From contig CACWLI010000005.1 of the NCBI GenBank assembly GCA_902761685.1, positions 39,009 through 103,008 on the forward strand: a DNA stretch of 64,000 nucleotides, in the 5' to 3' direction. Numbering within the stretch: position 1 is the stretch's first letter; every line of letters starts with the position of its first letter. This document shows, piece by piece, positions 1 through 8,334 of this stretch. The notes beneath the pieces are model-generated. The model did no database searches. It was not told the DNA's origin and worked only from the letters and a program-made list of their open reading frames with translations. The translations under genes and the position numbers were made by a program. The DNA is from an uncultured Erysipelotrichaceae bacterium (lineage in GTDB: Bacteria > Bacillota_I > Bacilli_A > RF39 > UBA660).

Positions 1-1505
1 TTTATACTCTAAAATACTATAAAAGGCATATAAATAATGTAATTGAAATTGTTAAGAATCAAGAACAGTTATTTAGTACTTTAAAGATTGTAAGATTAAT
101 AACTTTTAAATATACAACTGAATTAATTAACAAATTAAACATTCAAAATTTAGTATTAGAATTTTTATCAACAATTGATTTAGAAGACTATAATCTGTTT
201 TTGGGATGTAGTAGTTTAAAAAATATTTATTGTTATTATATGCCAGCTGGTGTAGTAAGTAAATTTAAATCAAAAGATATTAATGTATATATGTCATCTT
301 TAAAGGAGATATCTAGTGAGTTTTTAAATCAACAAGATGTTTTTGAACATGATAGTTTATATTATAAAAATGTTATTAAAATTGATAATGATTATCCTGG
401 ATTAATAGATGATTTGAGAGAGTTTTTAAAAATAAATTATAATTTAAAAGCTATTCATGTTTATGTTTATTCTAAAGAATTAATTGAATCAATTGTGGAT
501 TTGGTTAAAAATGATGAATCAAGAAATGTTGTAGTATTTTTACATCAAGGCTATGATAAAGGCAATTTTATTATAAATAATTTTGAATGGCTAAAAGAAT
601 TAAGCGATAAATGTAAAGAAGACTATACATGTGAATTTAGAATTATATATTCAAATTCTTTTTTAAAAAATAATTTATTCAAACAATTAACATTTAATAA
701 TTTAAAACTAATTTCTGTTTTATGTGTATATGTTTGTATAGTATCATTGATTATAATAAAAGCATATGAGTACATAGAACAAGTTAGTGTTGAACAATTA
801 AGAAGTCAGGTAGCTACTACATATAGTGCAAATAATGACGATGAAGAAGAAGTGGAGGAAGAAGAATTACCTGATGAAGATGTAGAACTTGAAGAAGAAA
901 TATCAAAAGAGGAAATAAAGAGTAAATATACATTTAATAGTTCATTTAAATCATTAAGAGATATTAACAATGAAACAAAAGCATATCTAACTGTAAAAAA
1001 TACAGAAATATCATATCCTGTAGTAAAACATTCAGATAATAATTATTATTTAAAATATGATTTTTATAAAAAGAGAAATGTTATGGGATGGATTTTCTTT
1101 GATTATAGAAATGATGGAGTTAATTTTGATGATAATAATATTATCTATGGTCATAGTATGAAAAATGGTACTATGTTTGGAACATTAAAAAAAGTATTAA
1201 ATTCTTCATGGAGAAAAAATCCTGATAATATGATTATTAATTTAGAAAATGAAAAAGGAAACTTTAAATTTAAAATATTTTCAGCATATCAAGTCGATTA
1301 TACTACTGATTATTTAGTTATTAATTTTAATTCAAAAGGGGATAAGGAAGAATTTATTAAAATGATTAGAGGAAGAAGCAGTTTTAAAACAAATGATTCT
1401 GTAACATCTGATGATAAAATATTAACATTATCTACTTGTGCTGGTGGTAACAATAGAAGATTAGTTGTTCATGCCGTATTATTAAAGGATGGTGGAGATT
1501 TATAA
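1..1505 (+). CDS. class B sortase, N-terminus cut by window edge
   Basis: The frame is open from base 3 with no stop, so the real start lies left of the window; an internal TTG at 201 has no SD and is unlikely. About 230 visible residues precede one membrane segment (bases 700-770), then a very acidic stretch (838-920) and a sortase B catalytic domain. The catalytic triad is visible: His in YGHSM (1152-1154), Cys in TLSTC (1437-1439) and Arg in NNRR (1455-1460). Sortase B enzymes are membrane transpeptidases that anchor proteins to peptidoglycan or polymerise pili. The long N-terminal region is not recognised. The neighbouring Tad-like pilus genes suggest a role in surface assembly, which is inference. 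Confidence 0.85.
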   Translation, partial: YTLKYYKRHINNVIEIVKNQEQLFSTLKIVRLITFKYTTELINKLNIQNLVLEFLSTIDLEDYNLFLGCSSLKNIYCYYMPAGVVSKFKSKDINVYMSSLKEISSEFLNQQDVFEHDSLYYKNVIKIDNDYPGLIDDLREFLKINYNLKAIHVYVYSKELIESIVDLVKNDESRNVVVFLHQGYDKGNFIINNFEWLKELSDKCKEDYTCEFRIIYSNSFLKNNLFKQLTFNNLKLISVLCVYVCIVSLIIIKAYEYIEQVSVEQLRSQVATTYSANNDDEEEVEEEELPDEDVELEEEISKEEIKSKYTFNSSFKSLRDINNETKAYLTVKNTEISYPVVKHSDNNYYLKYDFYKKRNVMGWIFFDYRNDGVNFDDNNIIYGHSMKNGTMFGTLKKVLNSSWRKNPDNMIINLENEKGNFKFKIFSAYQVDYTTDYLVINFNSKGDKEEFIKMIRGRSSFKTNDSVTSDDKILTLSTCAGGNNRRLVVHAVLLKDGGDL

Positions 1506-2131
1506 TGAAAAAATTAGTATTTATTTTATTATTGTTAGTTCCATTTTTTGTTAGTGCTGAATGTAATTATAATAAACATGAAGAATATAGTAATTTTGCT
1601 AAAAATCTAACTTATGATAATACATATAGTAAGTCTTCTAGAAGGTATAATATAACTATATATAATGTTATTAATGGTATGTATGCTTCTTACGATGAAA
1701 GAAAGTATTATCCTGATAGTGAAAATGTTGTAACCATAACAAATGTTCCTCAAGGAAAAACAGCAGTAATAGATATTTATGGTAATGATGGATGTAATCC
1801 TGTAAGAGTATTTAGTATAAGTGAATTATATTATAATGATTTTTTTGGTAGTAATTTATGTATTGGATATGAGAATAAAATAAAAGCTTGTTCCTCAGAA
1901 TTTACATCTAGTGAAATTACTGAAGATAAGTTAAAAGAAATAATTGATAATTATAACAATGTTATTATTACTGATAAAGAAAAAGAAGAAAAAGAAGAAG
2001 TAACATTTATTGAAAAAGTTAAGGATTTTATGCTTAGTTGGGGAATTAAAATTATTCTTTTTGCTGTAACATGTGGAATATTTATTCCTTTCTATAATGA
2101 AAAATTTAGAAGAATGGAACACGGTATTTAA
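1505..2131 (+). CDS. secreted protein with C-terminal membrane anchor, unknown function
   Basis: The start overlaps the sortase stop (TAATG), so the two are translationally coupled. The 208-residue product has a signal peptide (MKKLVFILLLLVPFFVSAEC), an extracellular part of about 150 residues with several Cys, an acidic/lysine stretch, and a C-terminal hydrophobic helix followed by a short basic tail. No family is recognised. The layout (signal peptide, ectodomain, TM, charged tail) resembles a sorting signal in general form, but I see no clear NPQTN- or LPxTG-type motif. It may be a partner of the upstream sortase; this rests on position only. Confidence 0.6.
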   Translation: MKKLVFILLLLVPFFVSAECNYNKHEEYSNFAKNLTYDNTYSKSSRRYNITIYNVINGMYASYDERKYYPDSENVVTITNVPQGKTAVIDIYGNDGCNPVRVFSISELYYNDFFGSNLCIGYENKIKACSSEFTSSEITEDKLKEIIDNYNNVIITDKEKEEKEEVTFIEKVKDFMLSWGIKIILFAVTCGIFIPFYNEKFRRMEHGI

Positions 2132-2160
2132 AAATACTTTTAATTGATTAATATTTTTGA

Positions 2161-2166
2161 TATAAT
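2161..2166 (+). promoter_or_regulatory. -10 promoter element
   Basis: TATAAT preceded by TTGA, 31 bases before the ATG at 2198. No good -35 is seen at 17 bases. Confidence 0.45.
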
Positions 2167-2197
2167 GTATTAAGAATAGGTAGAAAGAAGGTTATAT

Positions 2198-2644
2198 ATG
2201 AAAGAGTCAATGTGGGGCTATTTAATTATAGCTTTAGGTGTAGTTATTATTTCAATTTTGTTTTTAGTTCAAAGATTAACAACTACAAATGAAGAAGATT
2301 ATCATATTAGTAGGGAGGTAATGCAAGCAGCTATGATAGATGCTGTAGACAATTCAGCACTTCGTGGTGATGATCCAAGACTTATTATGAGTAGAGATAA
2401 ATTTGTTGAAGTTTATATTAGAAGATTTGCTGAAAGTATAACTCCTGATAAAGAATATAAAATTGACTTTTATCAAATATCTGAAGAACCTCCAGCTGCG
2501 ACAATAAGAATTAGAACATATACTGGTGCTACTAATATTGGAACTGCAAATAATAGTGAAATAAATGTTGCAGTTGATACAAAAATTACTGCAATATTAG
2601 TTCTTGGAAAAAATGGAGAAATAGAATTTCGTACATCAAACTAA
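2198..2644 (+). CDS. TadE-like/DUF5411-type membrane-anchored pseudopilin
   Basis: A 148-residue protein with a short charged N-terminus (MKESMWG), one hydrophobic helix (about 8-26) and a soluble domain. It has the layout of minor pilins (TadE-like; DUF5411 as I recall it). The M(K/R)E(S/A) start recurs in the proteins at 7454 and 7811, which suggests a common export or processing signal. It precedes the pilus assembly genes and has its own -10 and terminator, so it may be transcribed separately. The exact role, minor pilin or assembly factor, is inference. Confidence 0.6.
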   Translation: MKESMWGYLIIALGVVIISILFLVQRLTTTNEEDYHISREVMQAAMIDAVDNSALRGDDPRLIMSRDKFVEVYIRRFAESITPDKEYKIDFYQISEEPPAATIRIRTYTGATNIGTANNSEINVAVDTKITAILVLGKNGEIEFRTSN

Positions 2645-2676
2645 TAAAAAAATCAGTTTTTAAAACTGTTTTTTTT
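2645..2676 (+). terminator. intrinsic terminator
   Basis: A-run, CAGTT stem, loop TTTAA, AACTG stem, then eight T. The flanking A and T runs extend the stem. Confidence 0.7.
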
Positions 2677-2685
2677 TATATGTTA

Positions 2686-2715
2686 TTGAATTACAAATTA
2701 TAATTGTGTTATAAT
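2686..2715 (+). promoter_or_regulatory. sigma-A-like promoter of the pilus assembly operon
   Basis: TTGAAT, 18-base spacer, TATAAT with an upstream TGT (extended -10). It lies 35 bases before the ATG at 2751 and directly after a terminator, so it likely starts the cpaB-cpaF-tadBC transcript. Confidence 0.6.
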
Positions 2716-2750
2716 TAATTAGAATAGTAGAATATCGTAGGAGGATAAAA

Positions 2751-3548
2751 ATGGGAAATTTAATGATTGGAGTAAAAAGATTTTTAAAGAATAAAAATAC
2801 AGTTACTATATTTGCTGTAGTTTTATCTCTTGTAATATTATATTATGCATATTATTTTAGAATAAAAAAGGCAACTGAGCCTGTAAGCGTTCCATATGCA
2901 ACAAGAGAAATCGGACCAAGGACACTAATTACAAACGAGTATGTATCAACTAAAAAGGTTCCAGGAGGAGTGGTTAACAAAAATGTATTAAAAAGTAAAG
3001 ATAAAATAGTTGGAAAATATGTAAATAATACAGCTGTTATACCAGAAGGTGGACTATTTTATGAAAGTATGGTTGTAGAGTGGGATCAGTTACCAACAAG
3101 TTTATATGGTGATATTCCTGATGGAAATACTGTTGTGTTACTACCTGTAACATTAGAAAAAACATATGGAAATTCAATTTATCCAGGTAATTATATAGAT
3201 TTATATTTCCAAGATTGGAAAGATGAAGGAAATATTAGAAAACTATTTTTTGGTAAATTTATAGAAAGTATAAAAGTTTTAGCTGTAACAGATGCATCTG
3301 GAAATAGTGTTTTTGAAACTAATGATAAGCCAGGAAATCCAGCATTTTTAATGTTTAGTGTTCCTGAAGATTTACATATTTTGTTAAGAAAGGCATTAGA
3401 AAAGAGTGGGGAAATTATTCCTGTTCCTAGAAATGCGGCTTATAGCGAAGAACCTCTTCCTACTAGAATGGTTAATTTAGAAATAAAGCGTCATATTGAA
3501 GAATCAACAGTTGATTCATCAGTTGTTTATGGTGGAGGTGCAAATTAA
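2751..3548 (+). CDS. SAF-domain CpaB/RcpC-like pilus assembly protein 1
   Basis: 265 residues: a basic N-terminus, a TM helix (about 18-37), then an extracytoplasmic part with an SAF-like domain (around PYATREIGPRTLITNEYV) and a C-terminal RcpC/CpaB-like region. CpaB/RcpC proteins of Flp/Tad pili are periplasmic or cell-wall assembly factors. The SD GGAGG is well placed. The next gene encodes a protein of identical length and the same architecture, so the pair arose by tandem duplication. They overlap by one base. Confidence in the family is good; the division of labour between the copies is unknown. Confidence 0.75.
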   Translation: MGNLMIGVKRFLKNKNTVTIFAVVLSLVILYYAYYFRIKKATEPVSVPYATREIGPRTLITNEYVSTKKVPGGVVNKNVLKSKDKIVGKYVNNTAVIPEGGLFYESMVVEWDQLPTSLYGDIPDGNTVVLLPVTLEKTYGNSIYPGNYIDLYFQDWKDEGNIRKLFFGKFIESIKVLAVTDASGNSVFETNDKPGNPAFLMFSVPEDLHILLRKALEKSGEIIPVPRNAAYSEEPLPTRMVNLEIKRHIEESTVDSSVVYGGGAN

Positions 3549-4345
3549 TGAAAAAGTTGTTTAAAAATAAAAGTATGGTTACAATTATTTCTTTATCATT
3601 ATGTTTGATAATATTATTCTTTGCCTATAGATATAGAGTTAATAATGCAATAAGTGCAATACCTGTACCAATAGCAACAAGAACATTAAATGGAAGAGAT
3701 CCAATAACAGAAAAAGATTATAAAATTGTTAAAGTAGCGGCTTCTATGATTACTAATAATGTAATTACTAATACAACATATTTATCTAGCGACAAATATG
3801 TAAACTATAATACAATGATTCCTGAAGGAAGTATGTTTTATTCAAATGCAGTAGTAGATTGGAAAAGTATGCCAGATTCAACTTGGGCAGAAATAAATAA
3901 TAATAATACAATCGTATCAATTGCTGTTAATGCTAGAACTACATTTGGTAACTCTATTTATCCGGGAGATACCATTGACTTATATTATCAAAATAGAAAT
4001 GCAAGTGGGCAATTATTTATTGGTAAATTAATAGAGGGTATTAAAGTTTTAGCTGTTAAAGATCAAAATGGACAACATATTTTTAAGAAAAGTTCAGAAC
4101 AAAGAGATGCAGCAGCATTGATATTTTCTGTACCTGAAGATTTACACTTGCTTTTAAGAAGAGCAGGATATATAACTGGTGGAGATATAATACCAGTACC
4201 AAGAAATGCTACATATAGTAATGAAGAAGAAAAGGCAACTGTAGCTAGTGATTATATAAAGAACTTTATTAATGAAAGATCAGTTGATTTAAGAAGTGAT
4301 TATGAAGATACAGGTTCAAATACTGTAACAAAAGTGACAGAATAA
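3548..4345 (+). CDS. SAF-domain CpaB/RcpC-like pilus assembly protein 2
   Basis: 265 residues, a paralogue of the preceding gene: basic N-terminus, TM helix (about 11-27), SAF-like stretch (PVPIATRTLNGRDPITEKDY) and the shared C-terminal block with SVPEDLHLLLRRA and IIPVPRNATYS, near-identical in both copies. The start overlaps the upstream stop (TAATG). Two CpaB-like paralogues in a row suggest a heteromeric wall or periplasmic collar. It is followed by a purine-rich 30-base gap and cpaF. Confidence 0.75.
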   Translation: MKKLFKNKSMVTIISLSLCLIILFFAYRYRVNNAISAIPVPIATRTLNGRDPITEKDYKIVKVAASMITNNVITNTTYLSSDKYVNYNTMIPEGSMFYSNAVVDWKSMPDSTWAEINNNNTIVSIAVNARTTFGNSIYPGDTIDLYYQNRNASGQLFIGKLIEGIKVLAVKDQNGQHIFKKSSEQRDAAALIFSVPEDLHLLLRRAGYITGGDIIPVPRNATYSNEEEKATVASDYIKNFINERSVDLRSDYEDTGSNTVTKVTE

Positions 4346-4375
4346 AAAAGAAAAAAAGAAAAGAAGGGAATAAAT

Positions 4376-5659
4376 ATGGACGCAATGGTTTTTTCACAAA
4401 TTGATTTTGGACTTTTAATGCCATTATTAGAAAATGATGATATTACAGATATTTCATATTCTAATGGCGGTCAATTGTGGGTTAAATCATTATCTAAAGG
4501 TGTTTATAGAGAACATATTGAGGGTTTAACTAATGAAGTTATGGAAAAACTTGCATTTCAATGTTCCAATGTTATGGGAAAAACATTTAATATGGCTCAC
4601 CCATTACTAGATGCTGAAAGTGCTGAGTTGCGTCTTAATTTCGTTCATGACTCAATTGCAACTAATGGAATTGCGGTATTAATAAGAAAAACACCTGCAA
4701 TGATTAGACTTAAGAAGGACAAATTAATTGCTGAAGATTATGTATCATTAAAACTACATGATTTCTTAATGGAATGTGTTCAAGGACACTGCAATATACT
4801 AGTTAGTGGAGAAACTGGTTCTGGTAAAACAGAGCTTGTTAAATACTTAGCTAGTCATATTAAAGAAGATGAAAAAATAATAACAATAGAAGATACATTA
4901 GAACTTCACTTAGATAAAATATATCCAACAAGAGATATTATTGCAATGAAAACAAATAATATTGCTTCATATTCTGATGTTTTGGTTGCTTGTATGCGTC
5001 AAAACCCTAGATGGATTTTACTATCAGAGGTTCGTTCTGCTGAAGCGGTTACTTCTGTACGTAACTCAATTTCTTCAGGGCATAATATTTTATCAACAAT
5101 TCACTCAGATAAAGCATCAAGTATACCAATGCGTCTTTATTCTTTGTTAGAATCAAGTCAGGATATTGATCAATTTGTAAAAAGTATGCATAGATATATT
5201 CAAATTGGTATACATGTTAAAGGTTTTTTCTCACAGCAATATAATAGATTTCAAAGAGAAATAACTCAAGTTGTTGAATTTTATGTTGACGATGAAGCGA
5301 ATGAGGCAAAAGTCAATGTTTTATATTCAAGAGACTTGGCTGGAAATGAGGCTTATAATAATCCAACACAACATTTAATAGATTATTTAGCCAGTCAAGG
5401 TGTTGTAATGAGACCAGATCCATTTTTACCAATAGAAGGTGTTTCTGGTAGTAATGATTTAACTATAAACGAAACGGCAATAACAAGTAATACAACTTCA
5501 GAAAATGAGGCTATAGCAAGTAATCTTAGCGAAACAAAAGAGAAAACAAGTGATACACAAGCTGTATCACAAAATATAGAAATAAATGCTCCAGTTAATG
5601 TGGCTGAAGAAAAAAATGAATCAACTGTAAGTAATGATTTAGAAATATTTGAAATGTAG
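4376..5659 (+). CDS. cpaF: CpaF/TadA-type pilus secretion ATPase
   Basis: A 427-residue secretion ATPase of the VirB11/CpaF family, the motor for Tad pilus extension. Walker A GETGSGKT is at about 145-152, the Asp-box ITIEDTLEL follows, the Walker B-like WILLSEVRS comes next, and the conserved GHNILSTIHSD follows. The first 120 residues are the usual N-terminal domain. The last 90 residues are a low-complexity Ser/Thr/Asn/Glu tail not found in the typical enzyme. It acts at the cytoplasmic membrane with the TadB/TadC-like proteins encoded next, 11 bases downstream. Confidence 0.92.
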   Translation: MDAMVFSQIDFGLLMPLLENDDITDISYSNGGQLWVKSLSKGVYREHIEGLTNEVMEKLAFQCSNVMGKTFNMAHPLLDAESAELRLNFVHDSIATNGIAVLIRKTPAMIRLKKDKLIAEDYVSLKLHDFLMECVQGHCNILVSGETGSGKTELVKYLASHIKEDEKIITIEDTLELHLDKIYPTRDIIAMKTNNIASYSDVLVACMRQNPRWILLSEVRSAEAVTSVRNSISSGHNILSTIHSDKASSIPMRLYSLLESSQDIDQFVKSMHRYIQIGIHVKGFFSQQYNRFQREITQVVEFYVDDEANEAKVNVLYSRDLAGNEAYNNPTQHLIDYLASQGVVMRPDPFLPIEGVSGSNDLTINETAITSNTTSENEAIASNLSETKEKTSDTQAVSQNIEINAPVNVAEEKNESTVSNDLEIFEM

Positions 5660-5670
5660 GAGGTGTAATA

Positions 5671-6573
5671 ATGTATTTTGAAGTATTTATTGTAGCAGCA
5701 ATTCTTATATTTGTTTATATTTATAGAAAAAATAATGGAAAAAATACTTCTTATAAGTTTGTTACAAAAACAATAGGAAATACATATGAAAAGTACTCAC
5801 CATATTCTTTTAAAATAGTTCGTGAAAAAGCAAAAGAACTAGGTCAAGAATATACGACAAGACAGTACTTAATTCAAGTTGTTATATTTGGTGTAGTAGC
5901 AGCGTTCGTATCTTATTTATATTTTTATAGTGTAATATGGAGTATTGTATATGCAACTGCCGCAATTATGTTTGTTCCTTATTTAGCTTATATGAAATAT
6001 AAAAAAGCTTATAGTGAATTCTTATTTGAACAAATTCAAGTTTATACAACAAATGTTATAATGGAATATAATACAACTCAATCATTTGTTAAAGCATTAG
6101 AAGGAGTTAGAGAATCAGGTGTTCTTGAAGATCCAATATTAAGTGATATTAAGGAAATGATTCAAATGGCTTATGATAATGGTACAATTGATGAGGCTGT
6201 TAGATTTATGAATGAAAAATATGATTATTATGTAGTAAAGAATATGCATCAATTGTTTATTCAAATTACAAAAGAAGGATCTAAGGACTCTGGTGATGCT
6301 TTGGAAGGTATGTTACAAGATATAGATATGCTTGTAGAAAGCGTATATCGTGATAGAATTGATAGAACAAATTTCTATAAACAATTCTTAACATTCGGTG
6401 TAGCTTTATATTTCTTAGTTTTACTTGTTCAGTTACTTCTAGGAAATGATAGTTACTTATTACTACTAAAAGAATGGTATGTTTTAGTTTTATTACATGC
6501 AGTTATATTGATAAATACTTATTTCTTATTAAGTGGAATTAAGTATTATCATGAAGATGTAGGAGGTGAGTAA
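5671..6573 (+). CDS. tadB: TadB-like inner-membrane pilus assembly protein
   Basis: 300 residues with TM segments near residues 3-16, 70-110 and two at the C-terminus (about 235-295), flanking a cytoplasmic helical domain. This is the pattern of the T2SS-F/TadB family, the membrane platform on which the CpaF ATPase acts. A strong SD (GGAGGTG) overlaps the end of cpaF. The function is assigned from topology and operon position; sequence divergence is high. Confidence 0.75.
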   Translation: MYFEVFIVAAILIFVYIYRKNNGKNTSYKFVTKTIGNTYEKYSPYSFKIVREKAKELGQEYTTRQYLIQVVIFGVVAAFVSYLYFYSVIWSIVYATAAIMFVPYLAYMKYKKAYSEFLFEQIQVYTTNVIMEYNTTQSFVKALEGVRESGVLEDPILSDIKEMIQMAYDNGTIDEAVRFMNEKYDYYVVKNMHQLFIQITKEGSKDSGDALEGMLQDIDMLVESVYRDRIDRTNFYKQFLTFGVALYFLVLLVQLLLGNDSYLLLLKEWYVLVLLHAVILINTYFLLSGIKYYHEDVGGE

Positions 6574-6574
6574 T

Positions 6575-7384
6575 ATGACGACAGGTATTGAAATATTAGT
6601 AGTTGGAGTTATATTAATATTACTATTTAACTACATTGGTGCATTTAGTTTTAATAAATTTGTTGATGATAATAAAGTTTTATTTGGTAAACTAAAAGAA
6701 GATGATTATGATTTTTATGTAATAAGTAAATATGGTGATAAAGTTGATCCAAATGAAAAATTTCAAAAAAGAGTAAAAAGTGCAATTATTACATTTATAA
6801 TTGGAATGGTTGTAGTTATTACAAGTGTTAGTGGTTTAAATTTTCCACTTAAACTAGTTGCTGTATTTGCTGTTACGTATTTAATTTTTAAAGATGATTA
6901 TAATAAAGTTAAGAATTATTATAAAGTACACTTACATGAAATTAATTTAAAACTACCTTATTATTTAAAAAGTTTGGAAATATTAATTCAACACTATACT
7001 GTTCCAGTTGCAATAACTAGAAGTATGGAAGAAGCTCCAGAAATGTTTAAACCTGGACTTAGAGAATTGATAGCTGCTATTGATTCAGGAGATTCTACAA
7101 TTGAGCCATATATGGCTTTTGCCCGTAGATATCCTGTTAGAGATTCAATGCGTATGATGAGACTTTTATATAGACTTAGTTTAGGTAGTCAAGAAAGAAA
7201 ACAAGAACAATTAATAGTTTTCTCTAGAACAATTTCAAGTTTACAAGCTAAATCTAGAGAAACTAAATATAAAGAAAGATTAGAAAAGATGGAAAAGAAA
7301 ACAATGACAATGCTTGTTGCAACTGGAGCTGGTGTAATGGCTATACTATTATTATCAGTTTTACAAATGTTTACAGCATTGTAG
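6575..7384 (+). CDS. tadC: TadC-like inner-membrane pilus assembly protein
   Basis: About 269 residues, a T2SS-F-type membrane protein partnering the TadB-like protein: TM helix at the N-terminus, a pair around residues 65-105, a cytoplasmic helical domain with basic helices, and a C-terminal TM (TMLVATGAGVMAILLLSVLQ). I chose ATG 6575, one base after the previous stop, because AGGAGGTGAG lies just ahead; the GTG at 6566 would sit inside that SD. This gene ends the assembly operon before the pilin promoter. Confidence 0.75.
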   Translation: MTTGIEILVVGVILILLFNYIGAFSFNKFVDDNKVLFGKLKEDDYDFYVISKYGDKVDPNEKFQKRVKSAIITFIIGMVVVITSVSGLNFPLKLVAVFAVTYLIFKDDYNKVKNYYKVHLHEINLKLPYYLKSLEILIQHYTVPVAITRSMEEAPEMFKPGLRELIAAIDSGDSTIEPYMAFARRYPVRDSMRMMRLLYRLSLGSQERKQEQLIVFSRTISSLQAKSRETKYKERLEKMEKKTMTMLVATGAGVMAILLLSVLQMFTAL

Positions 7385-7393
7385 TGAATTTTC

Positions 7394-7422
7394 TTGAACA
7401 TAAAAAAATAATATATTATAAT
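7394..7422 (+). promoter_or_regulatory. strong sigma-A-like promoter of the pilin gene
   Basis: TTGAAC, 17-base spacer, TATAAT. It lies 31 bases before the ATG at 7454, with a GGGAGG SD. It would drive the pilin separately from the assembly genes. Confidence 0.75.
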
Positions 7423-7453
7423 AATATTAGAAGATAAGGGAGGAATTTATTAA

Positions 7454-7729
7454 ATGAAAGAAGCGACTGGAGAATTAAATATGACAGTTGTAACATTAGT
7501 TGCAGTTGCAGCTATTGGTGCAATATTCTATTTGGTTATTTGGCCAATGATTCAAGGAGCATTAGTTAGTCAAACTTGTAAAACATCTTTTGGTTCTGAG
7601 TATTCTGCTCGTAGAGTTAGTGGAGATGCTCAAGGAACTGGAACAGGAAACTCTAATGCTAGAGTTTATGAATGGGAATGTTGTGTTAATGGTGAAGAAG
7701 GAAATGACTGTCATCAAGTAGAAAACTAA
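7454..7729 (+). CDS. major pilin candidate (Flp/Tad-type, Cys-rich)
   Basis: 91 residues: a short polar leader MKEATGELNM, a hydrophobic helix (VVTLVAVAAIGAIFYLVIWP), then a small polar domain with Cys in QTCKT, ECCVNG and DCHQ. Flp pilins are small, with a short leader, a single helix and a tiny head, which fits. A dedicated promoter and a strong terminator bracket it, as expected for the most abundant subunit. No prepilin peptidase is present in the window, so processing is unproven. The Cys pattern would allow disulfides in the exported head. Confidence 0.65.
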   Translation: MKEATGELNMTVVTLVAVAAIGAIFYLVIWPMIQGALVSQTCKTSFGSEYSARRVSGDAQGTGTGNSNARVYEWECCVNGEEGNDCHQVEN

Positions 7730-7742
7730 TTGATAGTGAAAT

Positions 7743-7782
7743 AACTATAAACTATATGTATTATAGTTTATAGTTTTTTTTA
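7743..7782 (+). terminator. strong intrinsic terminator after pilin gene
   Basis: A perfect 14-bp stem (AACTATAAACTATA and its complement), loop TGTAT, then a run of T. Confidence 0.9.
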
Positions 7783-7810
7783 AATTTAAGAATAGAAAAG
7801 GAGTTGAAAT

Positions 7811-8320
7811 ATGAGAGAATCAATTGGAGCAAGTTGGATATTTGGTATTGTTGCTATGTTTGTAGCTTTGTTTTCAGCTTTCTTAGCATATTCAATTAGT
7901 TATACGAGAGCATTTAATGCTAAAAATGAAATAATTAATTTAATCGAGCATTATGATGGCTTTACTGAATATGGTGGTGATGTTACTATGGCTACTGATT
8001 TAGACTTAAAAAATAGCGAAACTGTTGAAGGTGAAGCATACAGAATTATTAAAAACTTAGGTTATAATTCTGATGTTTTAAATGGTGATAGTGATTGTCT
8101 TATAAGAACTGATGAGGCAGATTTAAAAGGTAAAATGATGAATGGTTATTGTGTCGTTAAAAAATGTGAAAATGGTGATAAACATAAAAATACCACGTAT
8201 AAAGTTACAGCATTTGTAGCACTAAAAATGCCAGTTATCGAAATAACAGTAAAAATACCAGTTTCTGGTGAAACAAGAACAATATCATATGATGTAAGTA
8301 ATCTTGATTGCTCTAACTAA
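7811..8320 (+). CDS. TadE-like membrane-anchored minor pilin candidate
   Basis: 169 residues beginning MRESIGA, with a hydrophobic helix at about 8-30 and an extracytoplasmic domain with four Cys (DCLIR, GYCVVKKCENG, LDCSN). The N-terminal pattern matches the proteins at 2198 and 7454. It fits a TadE/minor pilin role. A good SD (GGAG) precedes the start. It is followed with a short gap by the TadZ-like gene. No catalytic motif is seen. Confidence 0.6.
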   Translation: MRESIGASWIFGIVAMFVALFSAFLAYSISYTRAFNAKNEIINLIEHYDGFTEYGGDVTMATDLDLKNSETVEGEAYRIIKNLGYNSDVLNGDSDCLIRTDEADLKGKMMNGYCVVKKCENGDKHKNTTYKVTAFVALKMPVIEITVKIPVSGETRTISYDVSNLDCSN

Positions 8321-8334
8321 AGGGGAGATTGACA

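Noticed and set aside
201..203. TTG as the start of the sortase gene
   Set aside because: The frame is open to base 3 and no SD precedes the TTG; the gene begins left of the window.
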